This document shows, one piece after another, positions 1 to 8,920 of a stretch of DNA of 64,000 bases. The stretch is from assembly GCF_028023675.1 (NCBI RefSeq), contig NZ_JAQIOZ010000004.1:248001-312000 (forward strand), written 5' to 3'. Within the stretch, counting starts at the first letter, position 1; each line of letters begins with the position of its first letter. The notes beneath the pieces are model-generated. The model was not told the DNA's origin and made no database searches. It worked only from the letters and a program-made list of their open reading frames with translations. This DNA is from Primorskyibacter aestuariivivens (GTDB lineage Bacteria > Pseudomonadota > Alphaproteobacteria > Rhodobacterales > Rhodobacteraceae). A program made the translations under genes and the position numbers.

Positions 1-1296
1 AAGTGGCTGCATTCGCGCCTGCCCATCGTGGGTCTTCTCTATGACACCATCATGATCCCGACACCCAAGAACCTGAACTGGATGTGGATCTGGGGCATCA
101 TCCTGACCTTCTGCCTTGTTCTGCAGATCGTCACCGGCATCATCCTTGTGATGCACTACACCCCGCATGTGGATCTGGCCTTTGCCTCTGTTGAGCACAT
201 CATGCGCAACGTGAATGGCGGTCACTTCATCCGCTATCTGCACATGAACGGCGCGTCGCTGTTCTTTGTCGCGGTCTATGCCCACATTTTCCGCGGTCTC
301 TACTATGGGTCGTACAAGGCCCCGCGTGAGATCACATGGATCATCGGCATGCTGATCTACCTGATGATGATGGGCACCGCCTTTATGGGCTACGTCCTTC
401 CCTGGGGTCAGATGTCCTTCTGGGGCGCAACCGTGATCACCGGCCTGTTCGGCGCGATCCCCTTCATCGGCGAGCCGATCCAGACCTGGCTTCTGGGCGG
501 ACCCGCGGTGGACAACGCCACGCTGAACCGCTTCTTCTCGCTGCACTATCTGCTGCCCTTCGTGATTGCCGCGCTTGTCGCCGTTCACATCTGGGCCTTC
601 CACACCACGGGCAACAACAACCCGACCGGTGTTGAAGTGCGCCGCAGCTCGAAAGCGGATGCCGAGAAAGACACCGTTCCGTTCTGGCCCTATTTCGTGA
701 TCAAGGACCTGTTTGCGCTGGCCGTGATCCTGGTGGTGTTCTTTGCCATCGTGGGCTTCATGCCGAACTACCTGGGCCACCCCGATAACTACATCGAGGC
801 CAACCCGCTGGTGACGCCCGCGCATATCGTTCCGGAATGGTACTTCCTGCCCTTCTACGCAATCCTGCGTGCCTTCACCTCCGAGGTCTGGGTCGTGCAA
901 TTCGCCTCTTTCGTCACCGGCGGCATCATTGATGCGAAATTCTTCGGTGTTCTGGCGATGTTTGGTGCGATTGCCGTCATGGCGCTGGCGCCCTGGCTCG
1001 ATACCTCGTCGGTGCGTTCGGGCAAATATCGCCCGATGTTCAAATGGTGGTTCTGGCTGCTGGTCATCGACTTCTTCGCCCTGATGTGGCTGGGTGCGAT
1101 GCCTGCGGAAGAGCCCTATGCAACCTTCTCGCTGATCGCGTCGGCCTATTGGTTCGCCTACTTCCTGGTGATCCTGCCGCTTCTGGGTGTGATCGAGAAA
1201 CCGCTGCCGCAGCCGGAAACCATTGAGGCCGACTTCAATGCCACCATGGCCAAGAAGGCCGGCAAAGGCTCCGCTGCACAGCAGCCGGCCGAGTAA
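1..1296 (+). CDS. petB: Cytochrome b of the bc1 complex (5' end cut by window)
   Basis: This is the membrane core of ubiquinol:cytochrome c oxidoreductase (complex III), which carries the two b hemes and the Qo and Qi quinone sites. The frame is open from base 1 and reads into the typical alphaproteobacterial N-terminus ([10 protein letters not shown]...[16 protein letters not shown]), so the true start lies upstream; the GTG at 28 is internal. About 431 residues are visible. They include the transmembrane helix 2 and 4 histidine regions ([27 protein letters not shown]...VHIWAFH) and the Qo-site PEWY motif. It is followed after 15 bp by the cytochrome c1 gene. The usual order is Rieske-b-c1, so the Rieske gene should be just upstream of the window. 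Identity is certain. Confidence 0.97.
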   Translation, partial: KWLHSRLPIVGLLYDTIMIPTPKNLNWMWIWGIILTFCLVLQIVTGIILVMHYTPHVDLAFASVEHIMRNVNGGHFIRYLHMNGASLFFVAVYAHIFRGLYYGSYKAPREITWIIGMLIYLMMMGTAFMGYVLPWGQMSFWGATVITGLFGAIPFIGEPIQTWLLGGPAVDNATLNRFFSLHYLLPFVIAALVAVHIWAFHTTGNNNPTGVEVRRSSKADAEKDTVPFWPYFVIKDLFALAVILVVFFAIVGFMPNYLGHPDNYIEANPLVTPAHIVPEWYFLPFYAILRAFTSEVWVVQFASFVTGGIIDAKFFGVLAMFGAIAVMALAPWLDTSSVRSGKYRPMFKWWFWLLVIDFFALMWLGAMPAEEPYATFSLIASAYWFAYFLVILPLLGVIEKPLPQPETIEADFNATMAKKAGKGSAAQQPAE

Positions 1297-1311
1297 GAGG
1301 ACGAGAAACCA

Positions 1312-2109
1312 ATGCTTAAGAAACTCACCCTCTCCGCAATCACGGCTCTGGCCCTTGGCACCACCGGTGCCATGGCCGCCGGTGGCGCAGGTCACGTGCA
1401 TGATGTAGACTTCTCGTTCGAAGGCCCCTTTGGCGCCTTTGACCAGAACCAGTTGCAACGCGGCCTTCAGGTTTACACCGAGGTTTGCGCAGGTTGCCAC
1501 GGTCTGAAATACGTGCCGATCCGCACCCTGTCCGACGAAGGTGGTCCCCACCTGCCCGAGGAACAGGTGCGTGCCTATGCCGAGCAGTTCATCGAGGTTT
1601 ATGACGCGGAACTGGACGATTTCCGTCCCGGTCGTCCGACCGACAACTTCCCGGAAAACACCGCAGCGGGCGCGCCCGACCTGTCGATGATGGCCAAGGC
1701 CCGCGCGGGCTTCCACGGTCCTTACGGCACGGGCATGGCTCAGCTCTTCAAGGGCATGGGCGGCGCGGAATATATCGCCTCGCTCCTGACCGGCTATACC
1801 GGCGAGGAAAAAGTCGAAGCCGGTGTGACGCTCTATGAAAACACCGCCTTCCCGGGTGGCTGGATTTCGATGGCACCGCCGATCTACGGTGACGATGTGG
1901 AATATGCGGATGGTCACTCGACCTCGATCCACCACATTGCCGAAGACGTATCGGCCTTCCTGATGTGGACGGCGGAACCCAAGATGATGGCCCGTAAACA
2001 GGCCGGTTTCACCGGTGTCCTGTTCCTGGTGCTGCTGTCGGTCCTGCTTTACCTGACCAACAAGCGCATCTGGGCACCGATCAAGAAAAAGGCCAAAGAG
2101 CAGGCGTAA
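1312..2109 (+). CDS. petC: Cytochrome c1 of the bc1 complex
   Basis: This 265-residue protein is the periplasmic c-type heme subunit of complex III and passes electrons from the Rieske protein to soluble or membrane cytochrome c. An N-terminal Sec signal peptide (about residues 1-22, ending AMA) is followed by the heme-binding motif CAGCH at residues 59-63. A C-terminal transmembrane anchor lies near residues 233-250 ([14 protein letters not shown]) before a Lys-rich cytoplasmic tail. It lies 15 bp after cytochrome b and is followed by a clear intrinsic terminator, so it is the last gene of the fbc/pet operon. Confidence 0.97.
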   Translation: MLKKLTLSAITALALGTTGAMAAGGAGHVHDVDFSFEGPFGAFDQNQLQRGLQVYTEVCAGCHGLKYVPIRTLSDEGGPHLPEEQVRAYAEQFIEVYDAELDDFRPGRPTDNFPENTAAGAPDLSMMAKARAGFHGPYGTGMAQLFKGMGGAEYIASLLTGYTGEEKVEAGVTLYENTAFPGGWISMAPPIYGDDVEYADGHSTSIHHIAEDVSAFLMWTAEPKMMARKQAGFTGVLFLVLLSVLLYLTNKRIWAPIKKKAKEQA

Positions 2110-2130
2110 GCCCTGTCCTCAAGTTTTCGG

Positions 2131-2163
2131 AAAAGCCCCGCCGATTGTGCGGGGCTTTTTCGT
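2131..2163 (+). terminator. Intrinsic terminator of the petBC operon
   Basis: A GC stem with arms AAGCCCCGC and GCGGGGCTT is followed by a run of T (GGGGCTTTTTCG). It starts about 22 bp after the cytochrome c1 stop codon. The flanking A-run makes it potentially bidirectional, but no converging gene lies nearby. Confidence 0.9.
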
Positions 2164-2286
2164 TTGGGGCGCAGGTGGATGGTTGCGAAGTGAAACCCGG
2201 CCATGACAGCTTCGTGCCCGAATTAGGCAATTCGAGACGTGCGTGATACGATGTCTGCATCGCGGAGGACATCGGAGTGAACAGGC

Positions 2287-3099
2287 ATGTCGGACAATGC
2301 AGCGAAATTCACAGGGGATATTCCCACGCATTATGACGCCGGTCTTGGGCCAATCCTTTTTTCTGACTTTGGGGACCGGCTGACCGCCACCGCATGTGCG
2401 GGCAAGGCAAAAAAAGTGATCGAATTGGCCGCCGGAACCGGGATCGTCAGCCGCAAACTTAGGGATTCTCTGCCGCGTGAGGCGTCGCTACTGGTCACCG
2501 ACCTCAACGCACCGATGCTGGAGGTCGCCCGGAATAAATTTTCGGATGGGGAGAATGTGGATTTTGCGTTGGCCAACGCGATGGAACTGGATTGCGAAGA
2601 TGGGGCCTTTGACCTGATGGTCTGTCAGTTCGGGGTCATGTTCTTCCCTGACAAGCCCGCCTCGTTTCGCGAGGCCGCACGCGTGCTCAAACCGGGCGGA
2701 CGCTATGTATTCAACGTCTTCAGTGCCATGCAGGAAAATCCCTATTCTCAGATTGCGTATAGCATTCCCGCGCAGTTCGTTTCCGGAGAACCGCCTCGAT
2801 TTTACAAGGTGCCCTTTCACTACGGTAACCCCGATGCGGTGCGTGAGGACCTGGCGGCCGCAGGCTGGCGGGACATTACGCATGAAACGATCCGGCTGCG
2901 CAAGAAGATCATGGAGCCGGAGGCATTTGCCAGAGGCCTCGTATATGGCAATCCGCTCATCGACGAATTACGGAACCAGGGTGGTGTTGACCCGGAAACC
3001 GTCGCAGCGGCCGTGCTCAGGGCCCTCGAAGTAACGTTCGGCCCGACCGACATGACGATGCCGCTGGAGGCGACGATCTTTTCCTGCACCGCCACCTGA
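2287..3099 (+). CDS. Class I SAM-dependent methyltransferase
   Basis: This 270-residue soluble protein has the Rossmann methyltransferase fold. Motif I is VIELAAGTGIVS, followed by an acidic ribose-binding position (VTDLN), and then a motif II/III region (FDLMVCQFGVMFFPD, then REAARVLKPGGRYVF) typical of UbiE/Methyltransf_11 proteins. The substrate cannot be told from sequence. It stands alone between the petBC terminator and the convergent thiamine transporter operon, and the 123 bp upstream are noncoding. The resemblance to UbiE-like enzymes does not make it the quinone methyltransferase. Confidence 0.8.
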   Translation: MSDNAAKFTGDIPTHYDAGLGPILFSDFGDRLTATACAGKAKKVIELAAGTGIVSRKLRDSLPREASLLVTDLNAPMLEVARNKFSDGENVDFALANAMELDCEDGAFDLMVCQFGVMFFPDKPASFREAARVLKPGGRYVFNVFSAMQENPYSQIAYSIPAQFVSGEPPRFYKVPFHYGNPDAVREDLAAAGWRDITHETIRLRKKIMEPEAFARGLVYGNPLIDELRNQGGVDPETVAAAVLRALEVTFGPTDMTMPLEATIFSCTAT

Positions 3100-3233
3100 T
3101 CATCTGGCTGCACAAACAAAGTGTCGTCCGAAAAGGTGCTTCGTCCTGCCAAACCGCCGTTTATTGCTTGCAGGCCTCCAAGGTGGCTTCTTGATCTGGT
3201 CTCAGGTCGCCTTTGCGCCGAAATCAGAGGGTG

Positions 3234-3923
3234 TCAGGTGCCCAGATATGCCCGCAAACTATCAGGCGGGTCATCAAACAGGGATGCCGTTGGCTGTGGC
3301 ACCGTGACCCTCCCATCCGCAACCACCGAAGTCTCCTCGGCCACCCGTAACGCATCCTCTGGCGCATGGCTGACCATGATGACGGCAATCCCTTTCTGTC
3401 CCGCCAGCCGCGCCACCAGCGCCAGCATCTCGGCGCGCAACGCAGGCCCGAGCGCCGCAAAGGGTTCATCCAGCAGCATCAGCGGCCGGTCCTGCAACAG
3501 CACCCGCGCCAGCGCCGCACGCCCCTGTTGTCCGCCGGACAGCTCGGCCGGTTTGCGGTTGCCCATACCGTCCAGCCCGACCTCGCGCAGCGCCCTGTCG
3601 ATCACGCTGCGCTGCTGCTCTGTAGGGCGCTTCATTGTGAGCGCCAGTGCCAGATTGGCGGTGATGGTGAGATGGGGAAACAGGTTGTTGTCCTGAAACA
3701 GGATACTCACCGGGCGTTTCGCGGGTGCCAGCCCGGTGATGTTCTCCCCGTTCCAGAACACCTGTCCTGCGCTCGGCGTAATGAACCCGGCGATTGTGTC
3801 GAGCAGGGTGGATTTGCCGCCGCCCGACGGCCCGATCAGCGTGGTGAACCCGGCACCGAACTGTGCATCCGCCTGCAGCGAAAAATCGTCCTGCCGGATG
3901 GTCAGCCCTTTCAGTTCAAGCAT
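3234..3923 (-). CDS. thiQ: Thiamine ABC transporter ATPase
   Basis: This 229-residue ATPase powers import of thiamine/TPP through ThiP. Walker A is GPSGGGKST (residues 31-39), the ABC signature is LSGGQ (about 128-132) and Walker B ends in LDEP (151-154), followed by the H-loop VSHAPEDAL. Its start overlaps the end of thiP by 8 bp, so the two are translationally coupled. It is the third gene of the thiB-thiP-thiQ operon, whose leader carries a TPP riboswitch. Operon context supports the thiamine assignment beyond the general ABC family match. Confidence 0.93.
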   Translation of the reverse strand: MLELKGLTIRQDDFSLQADAQFGAGFTTLIGPSGGGKSTLLDTIAGFITPSAGQVFWNGENITGLAPAKRPVSILFQDNNLFPHLTITANLALALTMKRPTEQQRSVIDRALREVGLDGMGNRKPAELSGGQQGRAALARVLLQDRPLMLLDEPFAALGPALRAEMLALVARLAGQKGIAVIMVSHAPEDALRVAEETSVVADGRVTVPQPTASLFDDPPDSLRAYLGT

Positions 3924-5418
3924 TGGCCCGCCCCCCGCGATCCATGGCCCAGAATAGCCCCAGGCTCATCGCCAGAAGCAAAAGCGCCGCGCCCTGCGCC
4001 GCTTCCATGCGATAGGACCCCATCAGGCGATAGACCTGCAAGGGCAGCGTCGCATGCTCGCCATCGGCAAAAAGTGCGATCACCCCCAGATCGCCCATCG
4101 AGAGCGCCGCCGTCAGCCCCGCCGCAAAGCCCAACGGCCGGCGCAGTCGCGGCAGGAGCACGATCCGCCAGAGCGCCCAGCCACTGATGCCCAGCGTCTG
4201 CGCCAGCCGCCCGTAATCCGCGCGCGTCGCCTCCAGTTCCGGGCGCAGGATGCGCAGGGCAAAGGGCAGTGCCATGAGCGCGTTGACCATGAGCGTGACA
4301 GGCAGGGCGGCCTCGGCGGGCCGGACAAAGGGCTGCACGATCAGGAACAGCCCGGTGCCCAGCACCAGCCCCGACACGGCAACGCCAAGAATACCCGCCA
4401 GTTCCCCTAGTTTCGTGGCCAGCGGCAGGGCCAGCGCCAGCGTCAGTGCGGTGGCCCCCAGCGCGACCCAAAGCGAGCGCAATGCGGCAGACCAGACCTC
4501 AGACGGCAGCGACACAATTCCCGGCAGCCCGGCCAGGACGATCATCGCCAAGGGCGTCAGCAGGAAGAGTGCGGCCAGAGCGATCCAGCCCGCATCCATG
4601 ATCCGCGCGCCCCGGCTCTGCCCGCCCCAGCGCCCGATCACCCGATCCAGCCCAGTGCCAAAGCCGCCCGGCGGCGACAGAACCAAAAGCACCAGTGCCG
4701 CGGCAATTCCCAGCGCCAGTTGCACCAGCGCCAGCGTTGCCGCTTTGCCCAGATCGAAATCAAACTTGAACGCCTGATAAATCGCCAGTTCTACTGTCGT
4801 GGCCTTTGGCCCGCCGCCCAGTGTCAGTGCCACCGCGAATGACGTCAGGCAGATCACGAAGATAACCGCAAAGGCCCCGGGCGCGATCCGCGCCAGCATG
4901 GGCCGTTCCAGCACCCGTCCAATCGGCGCGTCCAGCGAGGCAGCCAGCCGGAAGCGCTCCGCCGGGATCGCCAGCCAACCCTGCAGGATCAGCCGCGTGG
5001 CGAGTGGCAGGTTGAAGAACACATGCGCAAGGATCACGCCATGATAGCCGTAGATATCCATGCGCGGCAGGCCGAGCGCGCCGGTGAGAGTGTTCACCAA
5101 CCCGTTGCCGCCGAAAACGGCCAGCAGGCCCAGCACGGCGACGATGGTCGGCAGGATGAAAGGCGCGCCCAGAAGCGCGATCAAAACGCCGCGCCCTGGA
5201 AATCGCCGCCGCGACAGGGCGCGCGCCACGGGGACGGCCAGCAACACACTGATCGCAGCGGAGACCGCGGCCTGCCAGATGGTGAACCAGAGCGCGGAAT
5301 ACTCCGCCGCGCCAAGCGCCCCAAGCCCCCCGGCGCGCCAGATTACCGCCATCACGGGGCCGATCACCAGCCCCGCGACGATCAGTGCCGGGATTACTGC
5401 GACAGCGCGTTGCGCCAT
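3916..5418 (-). CDS. thiP: Thiamine ABC transporter permease
   Basis: This 500-residue inner-membrane protein is a duplicated binding-protein-dependent permease with two halves of about six helices each, as in ThiP and FbpB. Each half contains an EAA-type loop (for example, in the second half, LAQTLGISGWALWRIVLLPRLRRPL). It forms the membrane channel for thiamine taken up by ThiB. The ATG at 5418 lies inside the end of thiB (25 bp overlap), and the 3' end overlaps thiQ. Confidence 0.93.
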   Translation of the reverse strand: MAQRAVAVIPALIVAGLVIGPVMAVIWRAGGLGALGAAEYSALWFTIWQAAVSAAISVLLAVPVARALSRRRFPGRGVLIALLGAPFILPTIVAVLGLLAVFGGNGLVNTLTGALGLPRMDIYGYHGVILAHVFFNLPLATRLILQGWLAIPAERFRLAASLDAPIGRVLERPMLARIAPGAFAVIFVICLTSFAVALTLGGGPKATTVELAIYQAFKFDFDLGKAATLALVQLALGIAAALVLLVLSPPGGFGTGLDRVIGRWGGQSRGARIMDAGWIALAALFLLTPLAMIVLAGLPGIVSLPSEVWSAALRSLWVALGATALTLALALPLATKLGELAGILGVAVSGLVLGTGLFLIVQPFVRPAEAALPVTLMVNALMALPFALRILRPELEATRADYGRLAQTLGISGWALWRIVLLPRLRRPLGFAAGLTAALSMGDLGVIALFADGEHATLPLQVYRLMGSYRMEAAQGAALLLLAMSLGLFWAMDRGGRANA

Positions 5419-6383
5419 GCGGCAATGGCCGTGTCGCGCAGGGCGGCGGCCTCATCCTCGGTATAGAACAGCACCTTTTCAGGCAGTGGCAATTGCTGGA
5501 ACTGCTCCGGCCATTTCTCCTTGGGCAGTGCTGCGGGCAGGGACCAGTTGGAGGTGGGGATCATCGACTGGAATTCCTCGGTCAGGATGAACGCCATGAA
5601 CTGATCGGCCAGCTCCGGGTTGTCGGTGCCTGCCAGCTTGGCCGCCAGTTCGACCATGAAATAATGCCCCTCGGGAAAGATCGCGGCGGATTTGGTGAGG
5701 TCCTCCTCGGCCACGATGTGATAAGCGGGCGAGGTGGTGTAGCTCAGCACCATGTCGGCCTCGCCGTCGGTGAACAGGCCATAGCTTTCCGACCAGCCCT
5801 TGGTCACGGTGACGATCTTGGGCGCCAGTTTGGTCCAGACCTCTTCGGCCTTGTCGCCATAGACCGCCTGCACCCAGAGCACGAGCGCGAGGCCCGAGAT
5901 CGACGAGCGCGGGTCCTGAATGACCAGCCGCAGATCGTCGGGGGCATTCAGCAGCGCGTCGAAGCTTTCGGGCGGGTTTTCGACCTTGGTGTTGTCATAG
6001 ATGAAAGCCGTGTGCCCATAGTTGAACGGCAGGAACACATCGTCATTCCAGTCCACGGGCAAGGTCAGCGCGGACGTGTCCAGCCCATGCGGCGCGAACA
6101 TCCCGCTGTCGCGCGCCTTCTTCGTGATGTCGGTGTTGAAGCCGATGGCGACATCGGCTTCGGTCCGCTCGCCTTCCAGAAGAATGCGCGGCAGCAACTC
6201 ACCGGTCTTGTATTGCAGGTCGCAACCACAGCGCGCCTCGAACGCCGCCTCGATCCCAGGGCCGGGGCCCCATTCCGAGGCAAAATAGTCGGGCGCATAA
6301 ACGGTCAAAACGGGGGTTTCGGCGGCGACCATCTGGGCCGACACGCTCAAAAGAAGTCCCGCAACCAAGGAACGTCCCATCAT
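5394..6383 (-). CDS. thiB: Periplasmic thiamine-binding protein
   Basis: This is the substrate-binding component of the thiamine/TPP importer, about 329 residues. The N-terminal signal peptide (MMGRSLVAGLLLSVSAQMVAAE) directs it to the periplasm. The mature part begins TPVLTVYAPDYF, the usual opening of ThiB-type proteins. A TTG at 6395 extends the frame, but the ATG at 6383 is preceded by GGAGAG at a good distance and starts the signal peptide properly, so I chose it. It is the first gene after the TPP riboswitch at 6436-6530. Confidence 0.93.
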   Translation of the reverse strand: MMGRSLVAGLLLSVSAQMVAAETPVLTVYAPDYFASEWGPGPGIEAAFEARCGCDLQYKTGELLPRILLEGERTEADVAIGFNTDITKKARDSGMFAPHGLDTSALTLPVDWNDDVFLPFNYGHTAFIYDNTKVENPPESFDALLNAPDDLRLVIQDPRSSISGLALVLWVQAVYGDKAEEVWTKLAPKIVTVTKGWSESYGLFTDGEADMVLSYTTSPAYHIVAEEDLTKSAAIFPEGHYFMVELAAKLAGTDNPELADQFMAFILTEEFQSMIPTSNWSLPAALPKEKWPEQFQQLPLPEKVLFYTEDEAAALRDTAIAAWRNALSQ

Positions 6384-6435
6384 GGGTCTCTCCAATCATG
6401 TTGTGGGCGGAGTAGGGGTATGCGCTTGGGCATCT

Positions 6436-6530
6436 GACCTTCCCTCCGCCGGTTCTAGCCGGTTCAGGTTCAACGGGTTCGCGACATCGCATCTCAGCTG
6501 GGCATCTGGCTCAGCACCCCGAGGTAGGGC
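6436..6530 (-). promoter_or_regulatory. TPP riboswitch (THI element) of thiBPQ
   Basis: Read on the minus strand, the leader contains the conserved TPP aptamer blocks: CGGGGTGCTGAG, then CAGCTGAGATG, then ACCCGTTGAACCTGAACCGG, then CCGGCGGAGGGAAGG. These match the THI-box consensus (CUGAGA and ACCYUUGAACCUGAUC..). It lies about 50-150 bp upstream of thiB. High TPP is expected to shut down expression of the importer; the downstream expression platform could sequester the thiB ribosome binding site. Confidence 0.93.
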
Positions 6531-6623
6531 GGAACCTAAGGCGCAAAGGGGTGGTCTTCAAGGCGAAACTGCTTGAGACGCTTGCCTGCGCGGCGTAGAG
6601 AGCGGGGCAAAGGAGGCCCCGCC

Positions 6624-7739
6624 ATGAGTTTCAACACTTTCGGTCATCTGTTCCGCGTCACCACCTGGGGCGAAAGCCATGGGCCGGGGTTGGGGGCGAC
6701 GGTCGATGGGTGTCCTCCGGGGGTGGAGGTTGATCCGGCCTTTCTTCAGGTCTGGCTCGACAAGCGCAAACCGGGCCAGAACAAGAACACAACGCAGCGG
6801 CGCGAACCCGATGAGGTTGAGATCCTGTCCGGCGTGTTCGAGGGCAAATCCACCGGCACGCCGATTCAGCTGATGATCCGCAACACCGATCAGCGATCCA
6901 AGGATTACGGCGATATCGTCGAAAAGTTCCGCCCCGGCCATGCCGATATCACCTATTGGCAGAAATACGGCATCCGCGATTATCGCGGCGGCGGGCGCTC
7001 TTCGGCGCGGGAAACGGCAGCGCGGGTGGCCGCGGGTGGCGTGGCGCGGGCGGTGCTGGCGGATATGCTGCCGGGTCTGAAAATCACTGGCTATATGGTG
7101 CAGATGGGCGATAAGCATATCGACCGCTCGCGTTTTGACTGGGATCAGATCGAGCAGAACGATTTCTGGGTGCCCGATGCGGGTGCCGTTCCGGAATGGG
7201 ACGATTACCTGACCAAACTGCGCAAGGATGAACACAATTCTGTTGGCGCGGTGATTGAGGTCGTGGCGCGTGGCGTTCCCGCAGGTCTTGGCGCGCCGGT
7301 TTATGGCAAACTGGATACCGACCTTGCGGCGGCGATGATGTCGATCAACGCGGTCAAGGCGGTCGAGATCGGTGACGGCATGGCAACCGCCGCGCTTACC
7401 GGGTCGGAAAATGCCGACGAGATCTTCATGGGTCCCGATGGCCCGGTCTATTCCTCCAACCATGCAGGCGGGATTCTGGGCGGTATTTCCACCGGTCAGG
7501 ATGTGGTGGTGCGTTTCGCGGTCAAGCCGACCTCGTCGATCCTCACCACGCGCAAGACGATCACCAAATCCGGCGAAGAGACCGAGATCATCACCAAGGG
7601 CCGCCACGACCCCTGCGTCGGTATCCGTGCCGTCCCGGTGGCCGAGGCGATGATGGCTTGCGTGATCCTGGATCACATCCTGCTGCATCGCGGCCAGATC
7701 GGTGGCGCGGTGGGAGAGACGCGCGGCAAGATCGGCTAG
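6624..7739 (+). CDS. aroC: Chorismate synthase
   Basis: This 371-residue enzyme makes chorismate from 5-enolpyruvylshikimate-3-phosphate using reduced FMN, the last shared step of aromatic amino acid synthesis. It carries the family signatures [10 protein letters not shown] near the N-terminus, [17 protein letters not shown] in the middle and [16 protein letters not shown] near the C-terminus. The start at 6624 ([10 protein letters not shown]) is the family's usual start and has a strong AAAGGAGG at 6609-6616; the frame is open further upstream without meaning. It diverges from thiB, with the TPP riboswitch leader between them. Confidence 0.97.
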   Translation: MSFNTFGHLFRVTTWGESHGPGLGATVDGCPPGVEVDPAFLQVWLDKRKPGQNKNTTQRREPDEVEILSGVFEGKSTGTPIQLMIRNTDQRSKDYGDIVEKFRPGHADITYWQKYGIRDYRGGGRSSARETAARVAAGGVARAVLADMLPGLKITGYMVQMGDKHIDRSRFDWDQIEQNDFWVPDAGAVPEWDDYLTKLRKDEHNSVGAVIEVVARGVPAGLGAPVYGKLDTDLAAAMMSINAVKAVEIGDGMATAALTGSENADEIFMGPDGPVYSSNHAGGILGGISTGQDVVVRFAVKPTSSILTTRKTITKSGEETEIITKGRHDPCVGIRAVPVAEAMMACVILDHILLHRGQIGGAVGETRGKIG

Positions 7740-7786
7740 GCGTGGACCCGCGCGCTGCCGTTCATCGCTTGAATTTGCCCTGTGCG

Positions 7787-7801
7787 CGTTAGATTATAAC
7801 G
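7787..7801. promoter_or_regulatory. Palindrome resembling a Zur-type operator
   Basis: The 15-bp sequence CGTTAGATTATAACG has perfect CGTTA/TAACG arms around a 5-bp centre and ends 2 bp before the ATG at 7804. Its GTTA...TAAC layout resembles zinc-uptake-regulator boxes described in alphaproteobacteria. The assignment rests on resemblance and on the type of operon that follows. A site this close to the start would overlap the transcription start or ribosome loading region. Confidence 0.4.
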
Positions 7802-7803
7802 TC

Positions 7804-8232
7804 ATGATCTACTCCAGACGCAGATTCCTTGGTGCATCTCTGGCGGTTCCTTTGCTTGGGGCCGGTCGCGCGGTTGCGTCGGACGCGCCGATGAAGATCC
7901 GCGAATTGTACGGCAAGCTCTACGAGTCCAAAGAATCCGCTGATGCTTTGATCGGCCAGCGGATCACGCTTGAAGGCTTCATGGCCCCACCGCTCAAGGC
8001 AGGCTCACAGTTCTTTGTGCTGACCAAGATGCCGATGGCGGTCTGCCCGTTCTGTGAGACCGAGGCCGACTGGCCCAGCGATATCCTTGCCGTCTATACC
8101 AAGCGCAGCCTTCGGGTTGTGCCCTATGACGTCAAGATCGAGGCCCGGGGCGTGCTTGAGATCGGGTCCTATCGCGATCCGGATACCGGGTTCCTGAGCG
8201 TCGTGCGGCTGATGGATGCCACCTATGGCTAA
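7804..8232 (+). CDS. Tat-signal periplasmic protein linked to an ABC transporter
   Basis: This 142-residue protein begins with a twin-arginine signal (SRRRFLGASLAVPLLG) and is probably exported folded. The mature part holds a segment LIGQRITLEGFMAPPLK followed by a CPFCETEADWP motif. The two cysteines could bind metal or form a disulfide. It overlaps the next gene, an ABC ATPase, by 8 bp, and a permease follows, so the three form one operon. The arrangement recalls DUF3299-type proteins next to FtsX-type transporters in Zur-regulated operons such as Pseudomonas PA4063-PA4066. That comparison is from memory and the DUF assignment is tentative. Confidence 0.6.
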   Translation: MIYSRRRFLGASLAVPLLGAGRAVASDAPMKIRELYGKLYESKESADALIGQRITLEGFMAPPLKAGSQFFVLTKMPMAVCPFCETEADWPSDILAVYTKRSLRVVPYDVKIEARGVLEIGSYRDPDTGFLSVVRLMDATYG

Positions 8233-8920
8233 AGACGCCGCGCCGGACAGCGCATCGCTGGAAATAGACGGTTTGTGCGTTGCCACGGCGCGGGGGCGCG
8301 CTTTGCTCGACGTGCCGGGTCTGTCTGTTGCATCCGGTACACTTTTGGGCGTGCGCGGGCCGTCGGGGGCGGGCAAATCAACCTTTCTGCATGCGGTCAG
8401 CGGGCTTTTGGACTCTGCGCGTGGCCGGGTGATCTGGGGCGGTGAGGACATCCTTGCCCTGTCTACGGAACGGCGCGCCGCGTTCAGGGCGGACAAGGTC
8501 GGCATGGTGTTTCAGGATTTCATGCTGTTCGATGAAATGTCGCCCATGGCCAACGCCACGATTTCCGGGCTGTTCAGGCGCGGGCCGGGGCTGTCCGAGG
8601 CCGCCGGAGACTTGTTGTCCCGGTTGCGCGTGCGAACTGAGGCGCGTTCGGTCGCGTCCTATTCGGGTGGCGAAAAACAAAGGATCGCGGTTGCACGGGC
8701 CTTGGCGGCGCGCCCGGGGATCGTGCTGGCGGATGAACCCACCGCAAGCCTTGACCGCGTGGCGGCAGACCGGCTGATCGAAGATCTGGTGTCGATGGTC
8801 CGCAGCAGCGGCGCGACTCTGATCGCGGTCAGCCATGATGAACATCTTTTGTCAGCCTTGGATCGTGTCATCACATTGGAAGACGGCGGCATCACCCGGG
8901 ATGAAGAGGTGCCCTCATGA
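8225..8920 (+). CDS. ABC transporter ATPase, LolD/MacB type
   Basis: This 231-residue ATPase has Walker A GPSGAGKST (residues 45-53), signature YSGGEKQR (146-153) and Walker B IVLADEP (166-172), with the downstream H-loop VSHDEH. The sequence type is that of LolD/MacB ATPases, which pair with FtsX-like permeases rather than substrate-import permeases. The ATG at 8225 lies inside the end of the preceding Tat protein; an ATG three codons earlier (8216) is also possible. It overlaps the permease gene by 4 bp. Substrate unknown. Confidence 0.85.
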   Translation: MAKDAAPDSASLEIDGLCVATARGRALLDVPGLSVASGTLLGVRGPSGAGKSTFLHAVSGLLDSARGRVIWGGEDILALSTERRAAFRADKVGMVFQDFMLFDEMSPMANATISGLFRRGPGLSEAAGDLLSRLRVRTEARSVASYSGGEKQRIAVARALAARPGIVLADEPTASLDRVAADRLIEDLVSMVRSSGATLIAVSHDEHLLSALDRVITLEDGGITRDEEVPS